Counted from the first letter of the stretch, positions 11,385 through 22,850 are shown. The stretch: DNA of 64,000 nt from Anthopleura xanthogrammica (GCA_964019055.1 OZ025207.1:22571117-22635116), one strand, 5' to 3'. Numbers and translations are program-made. The notes: a model not told the origin generated them from the sequence alone.

Positions 11385-13227
11385 AATCAACAGTCACGTG
11401 GTCTGATATGAGATAATGTGCTCAGATCAGAAACAACGACACAAATTCATTTGTTCCAAGTTGAATAACAACATGAGTACTAACTAAGTGCTTTTTTTTT
11501 ATAAATATATCTAAGAAAAAGTTAATGTAAAAATCAAAAGAGCACTGAAGAGCTTTAAGCTTAACATCTGGCGACAATGACTAAAGTGGCTACCTTAAAT
11601 AGAAATGAACAAGCGATGACGAAACTGTTTCCTTGGGAACTGTGTATATACATTTCTAAGTGAAATCCGACTAAAACTCGGCTTAGATCTCAAATTGAAA
11701 AACTAAAAAAGTTGAGTTCAATCTCGAGTTGAGTAATAAATATCTCCTATATCTTCGAGGTTAAAAACCTTTTTCTCTCAGTGATGATGGAGAAATTAAA
11801 TAGAACTCAGGATCGGAACTTAAAATGGTTTTCCCGAGATGGTATTTTAAGTAACTTGGCCTCAACTTTCATCACATCTTAGTACCTCCTCAGACAAAAC
11901 AGTTTTATTTTCCATCTTTTTGGACCCTTAAGCATTAAAAAATCAGACTCATTTTCTAGACTGATATTGTGTATTGGTCGTTATATTCCTTGTTAGTATA
12001 AATGTCATATGGTTGGACTCAATTAAATGCAAAAAAAAAAATGGTATTGGTCTTCCGAAATAAATTTAAAAGCTAAAGGCTAAATTATTACATTTTTTTA
12101 TTACAATTATTATCACAATCATTATTGCAAATGCATATATATAAATGTGGTTTCATCTGGTTCATTTGGCCTCAGTAATAAAATAGAAAGCTAGAGCCAT
12201 GCAGAGAATACTAGAAAGTTGAACGGTTTTTTTTCTGATCAAGGAAAAAACTAAACGTTTCTGCGTTCGGGGGGTTAAAATATGCTGCTATTACGAGGAA
12301 TTTGATTCTGGCTTTAATTTTCAGTTAGAAAATCTAATAATTTTGAAATTTTAATAAATGCTAGAGTTTTTTTATAGCGGAATTCTAGGGATTTAATTTT
12401 GGTTTTAATTTTGTGAGAGAAAAAAATCTAATATTTGATTTTAAAATTAGCCGGAATTCTAAGAAAACCTATTTTCATTCAGAAGATTTTATAAAGGGGC
12501 GGGGACATGCAGAATTAAGTTTCCAATAACTTTGTAATGAAAATCCTGCCGACAACCTCGAATTCTGATTGGCTCATGTGAAAAAAGCTCAAGAAGCTCA
12601 GCTGGAGCCATTTGTGAGTCAAGATACCCGTTTCCCAGTCGTGTAAAAGCTGTTCTTTTGCTGGACACTTTTTTTTTTTTTGCTTTTGGCGAGTAATATT
12701 TATATCCACGAGTTTTCCTAGGTTGTACTTGAAAATGAACAGCTTCATAGCTATAGCTTGATGATATTTCCTTGAAATTGTTGTTCAAGCTGTGTTTTTT
12801 TTCTTCTGCCCTTAAAAGGACCTACGCGATGCTTATCAGAATTAAACGTGAAGGCGCCTAATCCCGAAGCCTGAATTTATTCATTTCGGCAGTGAAAAGT
12901 TTTCTTTTATCACACCGCCATATCCTTCAAAACCACGAAAAGAAATATCCCTGAAGCTTTGAAAAGCTGATGTAGAGTCATCCAAGATAAAAGAAAGGAG
13001 GGGTCAGTTCATTTTAATTAACACTGATTCGATATTAGATGATAATTTCTATTTTTGCCAGCCGCCTGGTTATGAGTTTTTCAGTGCTCAGCATGCGATG
13101 ACTTAACTAGTATCATTATCATTCTTGTTGAATTATTCACAGAAAAAGAAATTGCCTGGCGAGTAGTGCCTTCGTCATTGGACGAACCATGACAACGACA
13201 ACGTGATACATCTGATAAACAAAGACA
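11385..13227. other. upstream region of the gene at 13300-13914
   Basis: No separate gene can be supported. A minus-strand 99-codon frame at 12489-12788 has no recognisable features and is probably chance. Confidence 0.4.
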
Positions 13228-13235
13228 CATAAAAG
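13228..13235 (+). promoter_or_regulatory. TATA-like box
   Basis: CATAAAAG lies 65-72 bp before the ATG of the gene at 13300. Similar A/T boxes precede two sister genes (CATAAAAAGG near 35232-35241 on the minus strand and TATAAATAG at 57110). Confidence 0.35.
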
Positions 13236-13299
13236 CCTGTGTATTGGGAGAATCGTTTTTAGTATACTCAGAAACAACGCCGCCAACATCTCGCTCGAG

Positions 13300-13914
13300 A
13301 TGTGTCGCTTCACTTTGGCCATAGATCGACAGAACGTTAATGTTCAGTGCTTTTCTTTGAATATTTCAAAATCGGGATCGCTTCGGCTGGTCGGCAAACG
13401 ACAAAAGATTCTCAGAGTTCTTCCTACTATTGTGGAAATACAAGAAGATGGAAGAGAATTTCAAAGCGAAGACCAAGAAAAATGCAGAGTAGATATTCAG
13501 TCTTCACTGAGCGAGTTGACACAGTTTCAGCCTGAATGGGAAAGAGAGAATCAAGTTTTGAAGTTCAAAAGTGCTAACTTCAAGAGTAAAAGCCAATTTG
13601 ATACTGCCAGTTATTTTACAAAAGGATCCAAGCAGCCGTCAAATAATTGTAATAATAACAAGCCAAGACAGATCAAGACAGGAGTTCCAAAACCGTCACA
13701 AGACGCTGCAAGATTCCAAGGCTTTGGGGATTTCTTTCCACGGGATTTCGTGAATGATTTTGACCAAAATGTTCCGGCAGAAATAGGAATTAAAAACTAC
13801 ATTGAGAAAAAGAGGGAACAGTGTAAAAAAATGAATTGCAGGGAAGAAGAGATGAGAGAATCTAACAAGAGTAGAGGCGCCGAAGTTCAGTCATGGCTAC
13901 ATTTTTTTGGATAG
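13300..13914 (+). CDS. member of unrecognised FFP/SWxxFFG family, 204 aa
   Basis: A 204-residue single-exon frame with the first available ATG. It is basic and hydrophilic, with no signal peptide or membrane segment, and low-complexity Lys/Gln/Asn-rich sequence in the middle (about 80-130). Residues 143-150 read GDFFPRDF and the protein ends exactly in QSWLHFFG (197-204). The same two motifs, in order, appear in the proteins at 34308-35135 and 57143-57958, which also have a charged linker between them. A Lys/Glu-rich helix-prone stretch (about 165-192) separates them here. The open frame continues upstream without an ATG to about 13215, so an upstream exon is possible. An ATTAAA near 14026 could be the poly(A) signal. 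Function is unknown; short terminal aromatic motifs suggest a docking peptide, which is inference. Confidence 0.7.
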   Translation: MCRFTLAIDRQNVNVQCFSLNISKSGSLRLVGKRQKILRVLPTIVEIQEDGREFQSEDQEKCRVDIQSSLSELTQFQPEWERENQVLKFKSANFKSKSQFDTASYFTKGSKQPSNNCNNNKPRQIKTGVPKPSQDAARFQGFGDFFPRDFVNDFDQNVPAEIGIKNYIEKKREQCKKMNCREEEMRESNKSRGAEVQSWLHFFG

Positions 13915-15082
13915 ATTAACATCATTCTCCTAATGGCTGAATTCATTACACCGAGTGAATTGATTGATAACATTTTAGTAAATGGAAAGATTATGAAAAG
14001 AAGAAAAAACGTGGACAAGTGGTATTAAAGTGAAGAGCGTTTGGATGCTCTACTGACATGCAATTAAGGTTTATTATGAACAGCGCGCGATGGGCAAATA
14101 GAACTTCCACAACCACTGGCCCTCGTACGTGATCTTTTGTGAATACTATAATATTTCTGCTTCAAGCTAAGAAAACAATTTAGAGGGGAAATAATTTAAA
14201 GAAAGTAAATGAGAAGTAGACCTCAAGAGGTTCGAACCTAAAAAAACTTAATCAATCTGCTTCGACAAGGCTAATGAACTTTAAAATACGAAGGTATGAT
14301 GCTATTTGAATTTTGGCGTCAGTGAATGGTGGCAAAAGTGGCTTCAAAACACCTAGAAAAAGAAGATTATGATCGATAATAATTGCCATGCATTAACATA
14401 TTATAAACTGAAGCCGCGTCACAGACATTTTCTGGAATTACGTTTATCGACACCAGTGATGCAGAACTATCCCTGGACAGAGGTACGACGTCGATAAACC
14501 GATCGGAAATTGGAGCCTTTTCTTGATAACCCATACGCCAGGCACGTCGGTCCAATCAACAAACAATTGCGTTTTGTAAGCCAACGTTTTGGAAGGTAAA
14601 CAGGAAACAAACTATCGGAAGATGTTGCAGCTAATACGATAAAACAGACGGATTGCTTTGTTAAGTAATGTAAATGATCGGAATAATCGTTCCAGAATAC
14701 ATGTATAGATTTCTGAGGACGGCTGTATAACAGATACATTGTTACCTATATTCTTAATTTACAATGTTGCTATATATATTTATAGATGTATCTATGCCAG
14801 ATGTTCGTGAGAACGCGAACGGATATTTATGTATATAAGTTAATTACGTGTATGTTCGGCAACCTTTAATATAGGTGCTGAAAATGGCTGTATATATAGG
14901 TATAGACCTAAATTGTCCGACGCGTAGTTTTGCGGGGGAAAATGTTACAGTATTGAGTCACTATTGTTTTATGAATGAAACTCTACTACTGGGTACGGTC
15001 CATGATTTCTTCCTCCTTAGCTAAGTAGGCAGTCTGTAAAAATCTCTTATAAAGTTGGCTATAACTTTTTGCATTTGTGTTG

Positions 15083-15085
<3 letters not shown>
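13915..15085. other. intergenic, nothing recognised
   Basis: No gene supported. The minus-strand frames at 14367-14739 overlap one another, lack motifs and are probably chance. Confidence 0.4.
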
Positions 15086-15114
<29 letters not shown>

Positions 15115-15179
15115 CTTCTTCTTCTTCTTCTTCTTCTTCTTCTTCTTCTTCTTCTTCTTTTTCTTCTTCTTCTTCTTCT

Positions 15180-15226
<47 letters not shown>

Positions 15227-15254
15227 GTCGTCGTCGTCGTCGTCGTCGTTGTCT
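15086..15254. repeat. compound TTC/GTC trinucleotide microsatellite
   Basis: A TTC run (to about 15180) switches abruptly to a GTC run (to about 15250). All six frames stay open as homopolymers (Phe, Ser, Leu, Val, Arg, Lys/Thr), which explains the long frames at this spot. Confidence 0.97.
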
Positions 15255-16295
15255 CCCTCTTCTCCTTCATGACCATCATCATTATTTTCATTATAATCAT
15301 TTATGTTTTCAAAATAATTTCACTGATTTTGTGTAACACATCTTACAAACTTGAAAATTAAATTGCATGCAACCAGTGCAACAAGCGTCGGTGGGCACCG
15401 TCAAAAATCCCTCTTCATAATCTTGCACAAGAGATATCAAATAATATCAAAGAAACGTAAAATTGTTTTAGATTCTGAAACAAAAAGCAATTAAGCCAAT
15501 TTTGCTTCAATATATCCATATATGAATGGCTTTCAGCTGCGTTCTTGAACGGGTTGATCAAACCAGTCAAACCGGTTTAACCAAACTGAATTGGACAAGG
15601 ATTCTGCATGTGGTAAACGTCATGATCAAAAAAATATTTGTACATAATAAAATAAAATATCTATTTGTTGAAAAGTAGTTATATTAATTATGAATGACAT
15701 TCTCCATAGTGTGAGCAAATTATCATTCTCCCTTGATTATAATTACTAATAGTTTGCCTGCGTATTCTTGTGCGTCAGTTTATGACAACCACTGTTTGAA
15801 ACAGTGGTTACCGTGGTAACGCTAGTCGTGCAGCGATGCTCTGGGGTTTGTTCATGGCAAGTTTTTAATGGAACGTGCCTGATGACAGGGATTGGAGCAC
15901 GGAATAAATGGCGAAACTATATACAAGCGAGATCCTGTAAATTCCAACTTAATGAATTTGGAATTCTTAGCCGTGCCCTGAGGACTTGTTAGATCAGTCC
16001 ACAAGTTATTTGTGGGTTCGATAAAGCAACCGTGAATCGACTCTCGGACGAAGCAATTTTTGGGAAGTTATTTTTATAACTTTTTTTGCTTCGATGGAAT
16101 TTTATTTACGAAATTACCCTGCAGCCTTATTATTGTTTAACACTTTCGTTCCTTCACAAAATTAAAAAACAAACTGTCTTCAATATAATTCGTCTTAGCT
16201 GATCAGTCATGAACTAACTTCATACGTACACACGCGCCATGCAAATGTGATCGAAATGTCATCCCCACAAATCCACACAAACACAATGGCGTACA
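15255..16295. other. intergenic
   Basis: No gene supported. It includes the palindromic X-box-like site at 15807-15820. Confidence 0.4.
15807..15820. promoter_or_regulatory. X-box-like perfect palindrome
   Basis: GTTACCGTGGTAAC has perfectly symmetrical half sites of the RFX X-box type. No gene start is seen within 1 kb, so a regulatory role is only suggested by the motif. Confidence 0.3.
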
Positions 16296-16299
16296 CCTT

Positions 16300-16408
16300 G
16301 ATTCAGTGAGCTCGACCCGTTATCGAACCGAATTGAACCTGCGCCGACCCTGGGTGTGAACTACACAGCGGTGCAGCGCCGTATTAGCGCATGCCACCCA
16401 TCATTCAA
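16300..16408 (-). repeat. tRNA-like SINE head
   Basis: Read on the minus strand, GGGTGGCATGCGCTAATACG (A-box-like) is followed about 50 bases later by GCAGGTTCAATTCGG (B-box-like). The spacing suits a tRNA-derived RNA polymerase III promoter. The stems are not good enough for a functional tRNA. Confidence 0.4.
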
Positions 16409-16468
16409 CTGACTCACTCACAGTAGACTAGAGCGCTACATCCAAAAGAGCCGACGGTGCGCACTGCA

Positions 16469-16620
16469 CCCCCTCTCCATCAGTGCTCCGTTTTAAGAGC
16501 ATTTACATCTAAAGCTACGAGGATTGAATAAAAATGGGAACAAGTTTGTACGAACACTGAGGAATCGAACACAGATCTCTAGTTCTGCTGGTAACGTTGT
16601 TACAAACTTAGTCTCTTTCC
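16469..16620 (-). repeat. SINE-like repeat, CTCCATCAGTGCT family
   Basis: CCCCCTCTCCATCAGTGCTC, then CGTTTTAAG and CTAAAGCTA, match 37383-37440 closely. Both are followed by a diverged tRNA-like unit (here GAGGAATCGAACACAGATCT). The minus strand would be the element's sense strand, with the tRNA-like head first. Confidence 0.6.
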
Positions 16621-17447
16621 ATTTGCAACAAGCAGATGTTTGATCTACTGATTTTATCAACTCAAGTCTCAAACTATTCTTATATCATGAGTTATTGAAG
16701 GGTTTTTGAATCTAAAAGATATCATCTTTCAGTCAAGAACTAAAAAAAAACTAAAATAACATAGGTTGAACTATTGGTTGCGAAAATAGAGCACATGGGT
16801 AACCTTTGGCAATGCCGTCTGGACCTGCAGGCGAAGATAGGAAATTGAGTCTATTGATATCATTGACAGATAAAAGTATGAATTTCATTTTGAAATTTCG
16901 ATTCTTCAGCTGATTGACTCGTTTATTTCACTTTTTCTGATTTCGACTACTTTTCCTTTAAACATTTTTTTTTTCGCCTGTTTTTTCATTTCTTTTTCTT
17001 TCACTGTTTTTTTTTTTTTTTTCTTCTTCTTTATTTTTTTTTTTTTTTTTCTTTTTTTTTTTTTTGTATTCCTTTACAGTTCAATTATCCTTGTCCTGTT
17101 TTCTAGTTCGTCATTAGTTACCCATTCAGTCTCTCTTCCACTTTTCTCTGTATAATCCATTTTCTATTGCTTTCTTTTTTCTTCTCATTTCTCATTTATT
17201 TCATTCTTTTATTCATTCTTCAAATTAAATTCCTTCCTTAAATGTTCAGCTTATTTTTATAGAAGAGAAAGTGTCACCTCTGTTTAGCTATGAGAAGATT
17301 TTGTAAAAATTAGAGGATTTGCTCTAATCATGTTTCTGCTAGAAACGTGCAGAAATGCACGCTTTTTCAAGACAGCCACACGTGCACAATCATTAAAAAC
17401 GTCAATTATCTCGCGCAAATAGATCGTGACTCATCAGCAAGCAAGGA
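16621..17447. other. intergenic, T-rich tract at 16960-17070
   Basis: No gene. Long poly-T and TTTC runs occupy about 16960-17070. The rest is pyrimidine-rich sequence without tandem order. Confidence 0.5.
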
Positions 17448-17700
17448 TATCATGGGTGGCGTATATAGTGGTCCGGGTTCAAGCCTTGGCTAAGGCTGGA
17501 TCATATGTGAGTTGAGTTTCAATTGTTTGATGTGTTGTTCACCTTGCCACGAGGGTTTTTCTCCGGGTTCTCTAGTTTTCCTCCCCCCGTGGTGAAAAAC
17601 AACATGTGTAAATATAGGATGTATATATAGTTGTAGTGTGTGTGGAGCGAACTGCAAGGAAGCGCCCCGTACGGTGAGTGACGGTTGTAAAATATAAGTA
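17448..17700 (+). repeat. SINE-like dispersed repeat, copy 2 (with B box)
   Basis: GGGTGGCGTATATAGTGG and GGGTTCAAGCCTTGG form a degraded tRNA-like head (B box GGTTCAAGCC). The body GATGTGTTGTTCACCTTGCC ... CGCCCCGTACGGTGAGTGAC follows and is shared with 723-1010. Confidence 0.6.
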
Positions 17701-17786
17701 CAGTTAAATATAGCTCACTTTTTAAAATCTCAATAAATGAAAAATTGCGAATACATTCGTTCTATAATGGTCATTAAATTACCTCA

Positions 17787-17996
17787 ATGAAATACAATAC
17801 CATTTTATTATTAGATAAAATGGTTCACAAACGTTTTAAAGAGCTAGGAAATCTTATGAGGCGTGCCACCTCGCATAAACTCGGTATCTATCTCAAAGAA
17901 AGCCGCTATTACGATCACCTTCAAAGAAAACGACTTTTATTTTGTGAATTAGTGTTCAAACATCGCGAACGTCTGTTCACAAGAAGACCCGAATAG
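17787..17996 (+). CDS. possible small basic protein or exon, unrecognised
   Basis: A 69-residue frame (ATG also at 17820), strongly basic and non-repetitive, ending RERLFTRRPE. Its composition looks more protein-like than that of most chance frames here. I see no domain, signal peptide or supporting promoter. It follows a SINE-like copy directly, so it may equally be chance. Confidence 0.2.
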   Translation: MKYNTILLLDKMVHKRFKELGNLMRRATSHKLGIYLKESRYYDHLQRKRLLFCELVFKHRERLFTRRPE

Positions 17997-18345
17997 GTCC
18001 TAATGGCATTCTGTGCGTCGGGGAACATGGTTAATTAGGCTATCGTTATGAAGAATATTGCACACGAATTCCTAAAAGGAAGCCTTGCTGAGTTGCCTTT
18101 GCCTTGTGGCTAGGCATCAATGACCGGTTTCTTGATATTCAGAGCTTTCCTGATTAAGGGATTGTTCACTTGACTTAAGGAATTTCGTCCACGATTCCTT
18201 ATTTAACTGCGTGCCGTAATATTGTTAAGGAAATTTAATTTGGGTTTCTGTGAAATGAAAAATAAGCCTAAAATGGTAACTGGTAAGCATGCCATCCTGC
18301 ACGACTCAAATTCAATATAGGCCCCAATTACAAGCACGTCGGAAT

Positions 18346-18429
18346 GCAGCTCAATTTAGAGGACAAAGTAATAGGTTCCAATTCTCAGGAGATTGTTATT
18401 CTTTTGATTTGTCCTCCAAATTGAGCTGC
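18346..18429 (+). ncRNA. miRNA-precursor-like hairpin (22-bp stem)
   Basis: Bases 18346-18367 pair with 18408-18429 over 22 positions with a single A-C mismatch, leaving a 40-base loop. Total length is 84 bases and the arm length equals a typical miRNA. It could also be the remains of a small inverted-repeat element; neither strand can be chosen from sequence alone. Confidence 0.3.
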
Positions 18430-18696
18430 TTTGACGTCACGTGCAAGAGGGCTATTACAGCGCTTTTAATTTCTGCGACCTATATAACCGACTCCACACG
18501 TTTTTAGTTTCCGTCAATCAAACTTACTACAGGCCGAGTAAATTCAATATATCATTGCCCCTTAATGATGTTTCTTATCAAAAGAATTTGACAAATAAGC
18601 TTGTATTTCTGTGCCCACGTCGGCTTAATGGATGTGTCCGCTGAACAGAGGTTCGGGTTATTTTTTCGTTTTACAGTAAATATTCTCTTTGACTAC

Positions 18697-19222
18697 TTTC
18701 ACATTGTCCATAATACACTGCGGTTTTGGGGAGGGGGAAAACGTTAAAAAGTCTCTTCAATCTAAGGGATAAGGTCAAAGCAATTGTCATCTTACAGTAC
18801 CCAATTCTGGGGGGAGGGGTGGGGTTACCCAGCCCCATCACCTCTGGAAGTAAAATATTGGATTTTGTACTCAAATATATCCAAAACTAAAAGTCAAATC
18901 ACAGAAATGAATGTACTGTCTGTTTGCATGTATTCTAAACAACGTATTTGTGCATAGAAATAGTCACTACGGACACCAAGTATCGAACATTTCAAGAGGT
19001 CTCTGAGTGGGAGGGGGTATCTACCGGTACCCACCACCTAAATCAATAAAATCGGGTCCCTATTTTGGACAACTGTTTTGACCTTGTCCCTGATATACAC
19101 TATGCCTGCTTTTATCTGTAAAATAATGATTTACAACATCTTCTGCAATCAGCCTTCAGCATAATATGTGCGGGTTTTACCCTGGTTACCCCCAAACCGC
19201 AATGTATTATGGGCAATGTAAA
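18697..19222. mobile_element. MITE with about 35-bp terminal inverted repeats
   Basis: TTTCACATTGTCCATAATAC at 18697 continues to a CACTGCGGTTTTGGGG core and is repeated inverted at 19188-19222 with four mismatches. The 526-bp interior has G-rich tracts and no coding capacity. Confidence 0.65.
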
Positions 19223-19930
19223 AGTAGATTGGAGAATAGGCAATGTGCATCAAAGCTCACAAAACACTCTGGGAAACTAAGTCCTCCCAAAAATGGACAA
19301 GGGAAATCAAAGGAAATACTTTCCCATCATGCTTTGTTCTAGAATTTTGAGCTCATGTACACACAGGTAGCCCAAGCTATGTATGAGTATTCTTAGAAGA
19401 GCTGATACATGTGAATTATCAAAGAAAATACGAAAAAAAAATTCTAAATTCCTGGATACGTACTCTGTAGAAGAGCCACTACTCAATCCCATTTATATTA
19501 ATATTCTATTCATTTATTTCATTTTATGAAAAATATAATAAATCACATTTGAATTATAACTAAGTGTTCTTTGTCTTTCATCTCATCGTTGGAGAAGGTT
19601 TCAAGTCTTTTTAGTCGAATTTGAGCGAGTTATGGCCTTTTGAATTATTATGAGAGATGGAATAAAAATTACTGAAGGTCACGTCACGAGACCTAAATCA
19701 TGCAAAGACCTTTCCACATTTCCACAGACCAAATTAACAGCAAACGCCGGAACAGAAATGACATTTTAAAAAGCAAAACATATTAAAATTTGAAAAATGT
19801 GTTCCTTTAAGTCGTGTTATTGAAGAAAAATAGTCCAAAACTGGGGTCCAAAGTACCCCCCCCCCCCCCCCCCCCCCCTGGGGGGTCCAAAGAGGTTAGA
19901 CAAGAAGATGGACATGCGTGACATACACGA
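19223..19930. other. intergenic with 20-plus base poly-C tract
   Basis: No gene. A poly-C run at about 19855-19878 is flanked on both sides by GGGGTCCAAAG, a short direct duplication. The minus strand could form a G-quadruplex. Confidence 0.5.
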
Positions 19931-19934
19931 GTTG

Positions 19935-21470
19935 TCTATTTGTTTTGAATGGCTTCAACCAAGAAAACTATCACGGGTAAACCTTAGTAGACTCCAAAAT
20001 TTCAAAAAAAGAAATGTAAAATTAACAGAATGTCCCAGAGTAAGGACGAAAACCAAACTTATAAAGTTATGGGACGTCTAAGATATGGTGTGATAGTTCA
20101 GTTTAAGAATACGTTAAATTTGAGATCAGCTAGAACAGTCATTGAGCTCGAATGTAACATTTAATGTAGCCATGAGAAAGAAGGGATATTTCTATTTAAG
20201 TGTGCTGCAAAATATCTTTAATTACCAGCTTTTAAAATCCTTGATATTTATGATAAATATTTTTTAACTCCACGTGCGTCAAATACTTTTTGTTTGCCTT
20301 AGGGCTATTGTTTAAACAACGGCTTGCTATTGGTCAAACCTAGTAACGCACACAGCCTTCGGCTTATGAACACGAGTTAAGCATTGTGTCGAATGTTTAT
20401 ATGCCGGCACTTTACCAGGTATCTGTGGCTAATTCGGTGTATTTTCTGAACGAAATATATTAATTCCAAGCTTCATTCCATGGATGTGGTCTTCGAATTC
20501 CGAGACTTGATTAATTTTGTGATGAAAATGAACTTATTTTGCTGTCAATCTCTGTGAAAGTTACAACACAAAGAAGACAAAATGGCGGTTGGATGACGAC
20601 CTCAATTATCGTGCCGAAGTTTTAAGTCCCTGACGAGCTTAGCTGGCAAATCACTTCACCTAGTAAGTCCTTAGATGTAGTGAACCATTCATGATAATAG
20701 AATGTGGCATGGGCTAAAATATGGACTGGGTTTACATCTCTTGTCAGAATGAAATTATGCATTAAATATATTACTCTTTCATGTATTTATTTTGTGTACT
20801 CGAAACGTACTTTCGTGTTCTCTGCTGACAGAGGCTCCTTTTTTTCCGGATGCCGATCCAGCGAAAGAAAAAAGAAAAGGAGACTTTGTCAGAAGGGAAC
20901 ATCATGTAATCACTGACCATGCTCAATGAACCAAATCAAGTATGGCTAAAAACATTAATTCCTGTGCTATTTTCATGTAATATATGCAATCATTTTGAAA
21001 GCGTAAAATTTCCATTCTAAGATTACAAATGAAGAGAATAATTATATAATCCCGTGTAGATACACTTAGTTACTAAATGATAAACAAGAAAGCATTAAAG
21101 ATAGGCGCTCAACGATCGTAATGTAGCTATACTGATAATTTTTATAGCGAATTTTCCGTACAGAAACCCTGGTGCGTTATATATGTCACACCACTTCTCA
21201 ACCAGTATGACCTATGTCACGGGGCAACAAGAAACTGCCCAAATAAACATGTCTTTAATATTTGGAAATATTTATTTACTCACCAAAATAAGGCAAGGAT
21301 TTAAACTGAACTATCACCCTATATCTTAGACTTATAACTTTATAAGTTTGGTTTTCGTCCTTTATACTTTGGAACATTCTGTTAATTTAACTTTTCTTCT
21401 TTTAAAATTTCGCAGTCTACTCAGGTTTACCCGTGATGGTTTTCTTGGTTGAAGCCGTTCAAATTAGTAT
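19935..21470. mobile_element. 1.5-kb element with about 170-bp terminal inverted repeats
   Basis: 19935-20107 and 21298-21470 are inverted copies, roughly 85 percent alike, beginning GGCTTCAACCAAGAAAAC and ending GATAGTTCAGTTTAA. The interior (about 1.2 kb) shows no transposase; the 70-codon frame at 20704 is not recognised. It looks like a non-autonomous DNA transposon or an inverted duplication. Confidence 0.7.
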
Positions 21471-21912
21471 TTAACATTTATATTTTTGATGCACTAGTGG
21501 CTTTCCACTTTGAAGTATGTACCTCATTTTCCTTGCAACTTGTCTCTCATTACAGACCAAAGAGTTCAAGAACATCAAGAATACGTGTCTTCATTGGCTG
21601 ATTACTCGAGTTGTTTCAAGGCAAGTGATATAAGTGACATGAGGCGTGTTACACTGTTCAATGCTTCAGTTTTCTTAATATCAGTATACAGCTATTTCAA
21701 AAAAAGTTTGGTGAAAGTTTTGTTGCATGTTCCATGCCAAGACCGAAACATAGTATGGGTAATGTGAGTTCAAGCAGAGAAAGGTCACGATCACAACAAT
21801 ATTTATGGCGGGACATTCCCACATTTTGTCTGCAGGTTTTTCCAGCATATTTTCTTCTGTGCTGACTTTATTTACGTATGAATCAATAAAATTCATTTCA
21901 AGCTTGTTAAGC

Positions 21913-21956
21913 AACATGCAGCATGCAGCATGCAGCATGCAGCATGCAGCATGCAA
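21913..21956. repeat. GCAGCAT heptamer tandem repeat
   Basis: Five to six copies of the 7-base unit GCAGCAT, each creating a GCATGC palindrome. It lies 90 bp before the LicD-type gene. Confidence 0.85.
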
Positions 21957-22046
21957 CAAAACCTTCGCCAAACATTTTTGAAATATTGTAAAGAAAGGTC
22001 TGAACCCAGGTGAATGGATATTTAGCTGTATTCGTTTTCTCTTAGA

Positions 22047-22850
22047 ATGAGGATGAAAGCAGTTCAAGATCACCGGAAACAAACACTGGTATTAGTATTT
22101 TTTGGAATCTTGTGTATAGGAATTCCTGTATTAATCCACCGTGGTATACATGGAAAATATGGAATAGGGAAGCATGGACTTAGCATATTCTTTCTAGGAT
22201 TACTTCCTTTCATTGCTGTATTCGTCGCACGTCTTAGATATAGACAAATAAAGCATTCGACGTGTACGTCATTAACAGTAGCTACATTGCTTTCGACATT
22301 TTTAGTTATATATTATCTTTCAAGTAATGGCCTTTGGTGCGAACAGCATCCAAGCACGACACGTGCAATGTGCTCCAAACTGAACGAGTTTGCGGCGTTC
22401 GCGAAGTCTTCGAACGTGACAGAATGGTGGTTAACCTTTGGAGACCTTTTAGCTATCCAGCGTGGCCGTGATATGCCACTTCCCTGGGACCACGATATTG
22501 ATATTTGCATTACATTTGAACAGTTTCCAATATTTGAAGCAGCTCTCAGGTCAAGTATCAGTCATTTTTACCCGGAGCCAGAACTCCAGGGGGCCGGGCA
22601 TTGGTATATTCCCATCGACATGGCAAAGCTGGGGCTAACAATAAGAGATGCAGAAGGCGTAAACGTGGACATCTGGACTTGTCCGCGGTTGTCTGGAAAT
22701 ATAACGCGGGTGTTTTATTGTAATGGCTTAATGAATTCGCCAGGGAGTATGGACGATCGACTTAGGTTATTGACCAAAACTTATGGAGACTATTCTGTAG
22801 TCAAATACCCACACCACGAGACAATGTGCAGAATTTGGAATACTTGGTAA
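22047..22850 (+). CDS. LicD/fukutin-type membrane-anchored transferase
   Basis: A 267-residue frame. Three hydrophobic segments (about 12-30, 45-61 and 75-92) precede a lumenal-type catalytic domain from about residue 105 to 258. The signature is WWLTFGDLLAIQRG (127-140) followed by PWDHDIDI (146-153), the acidic D-x-D-type metal-binding centre of the LicD family, then GVNVDIW (204-210). LicD relatives transfer phosphate-linked groups to glycans: bacterial LicD adds phosphocholine, fukutin and FKRP add ribitol phosphate in the Golgi. The substrate here cannot be told. Length is short compared with fukutin and FKRP. Just before the ATG, CTGTATTCGTTTTCTCTTAG resembles a splice acceptor, so this may be the last or only coding exon with an upstream leader exon. 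The next AATAAA lies near 23744, beyond two MITEs. Family call firm, substrate unknown. Confidence 0.85.
   Translation: MRMKAVQDHRKQTLVLVFFGILCIGIPVLIHRGIHGKYGIGKHGLSIFFLGLLPFIAVFVARLRYRQIKHSTCTSLTVATLLSTFLVIYYLSSNGLWCEQHPSTTRAMCSKLNEFAAFAKSSNVTEWWLTFGDLLAIQRGRDMPLPWDHDIDICITFEQFPIFEAALRSSISHFYPEPELQGAGHWYIPIDMAKLGLTIRDAEGVNVDIWTCPRLSGNITRVFYCNGLMNSPGSMDDRLRLLTKTYGDYSVVKYPHHETMCRIWNTW

Noticed and set aside
14225..14245. AGGTTCGAACCT as a tRNA B box
   Set aside because: Only a self-complementary 12-mer; no A box or stems at tRNA distance.
15055..15361. overlapping homopolymer proteins on both strands
   Set aside because: TTC/GTC microsatellite open in all frames.
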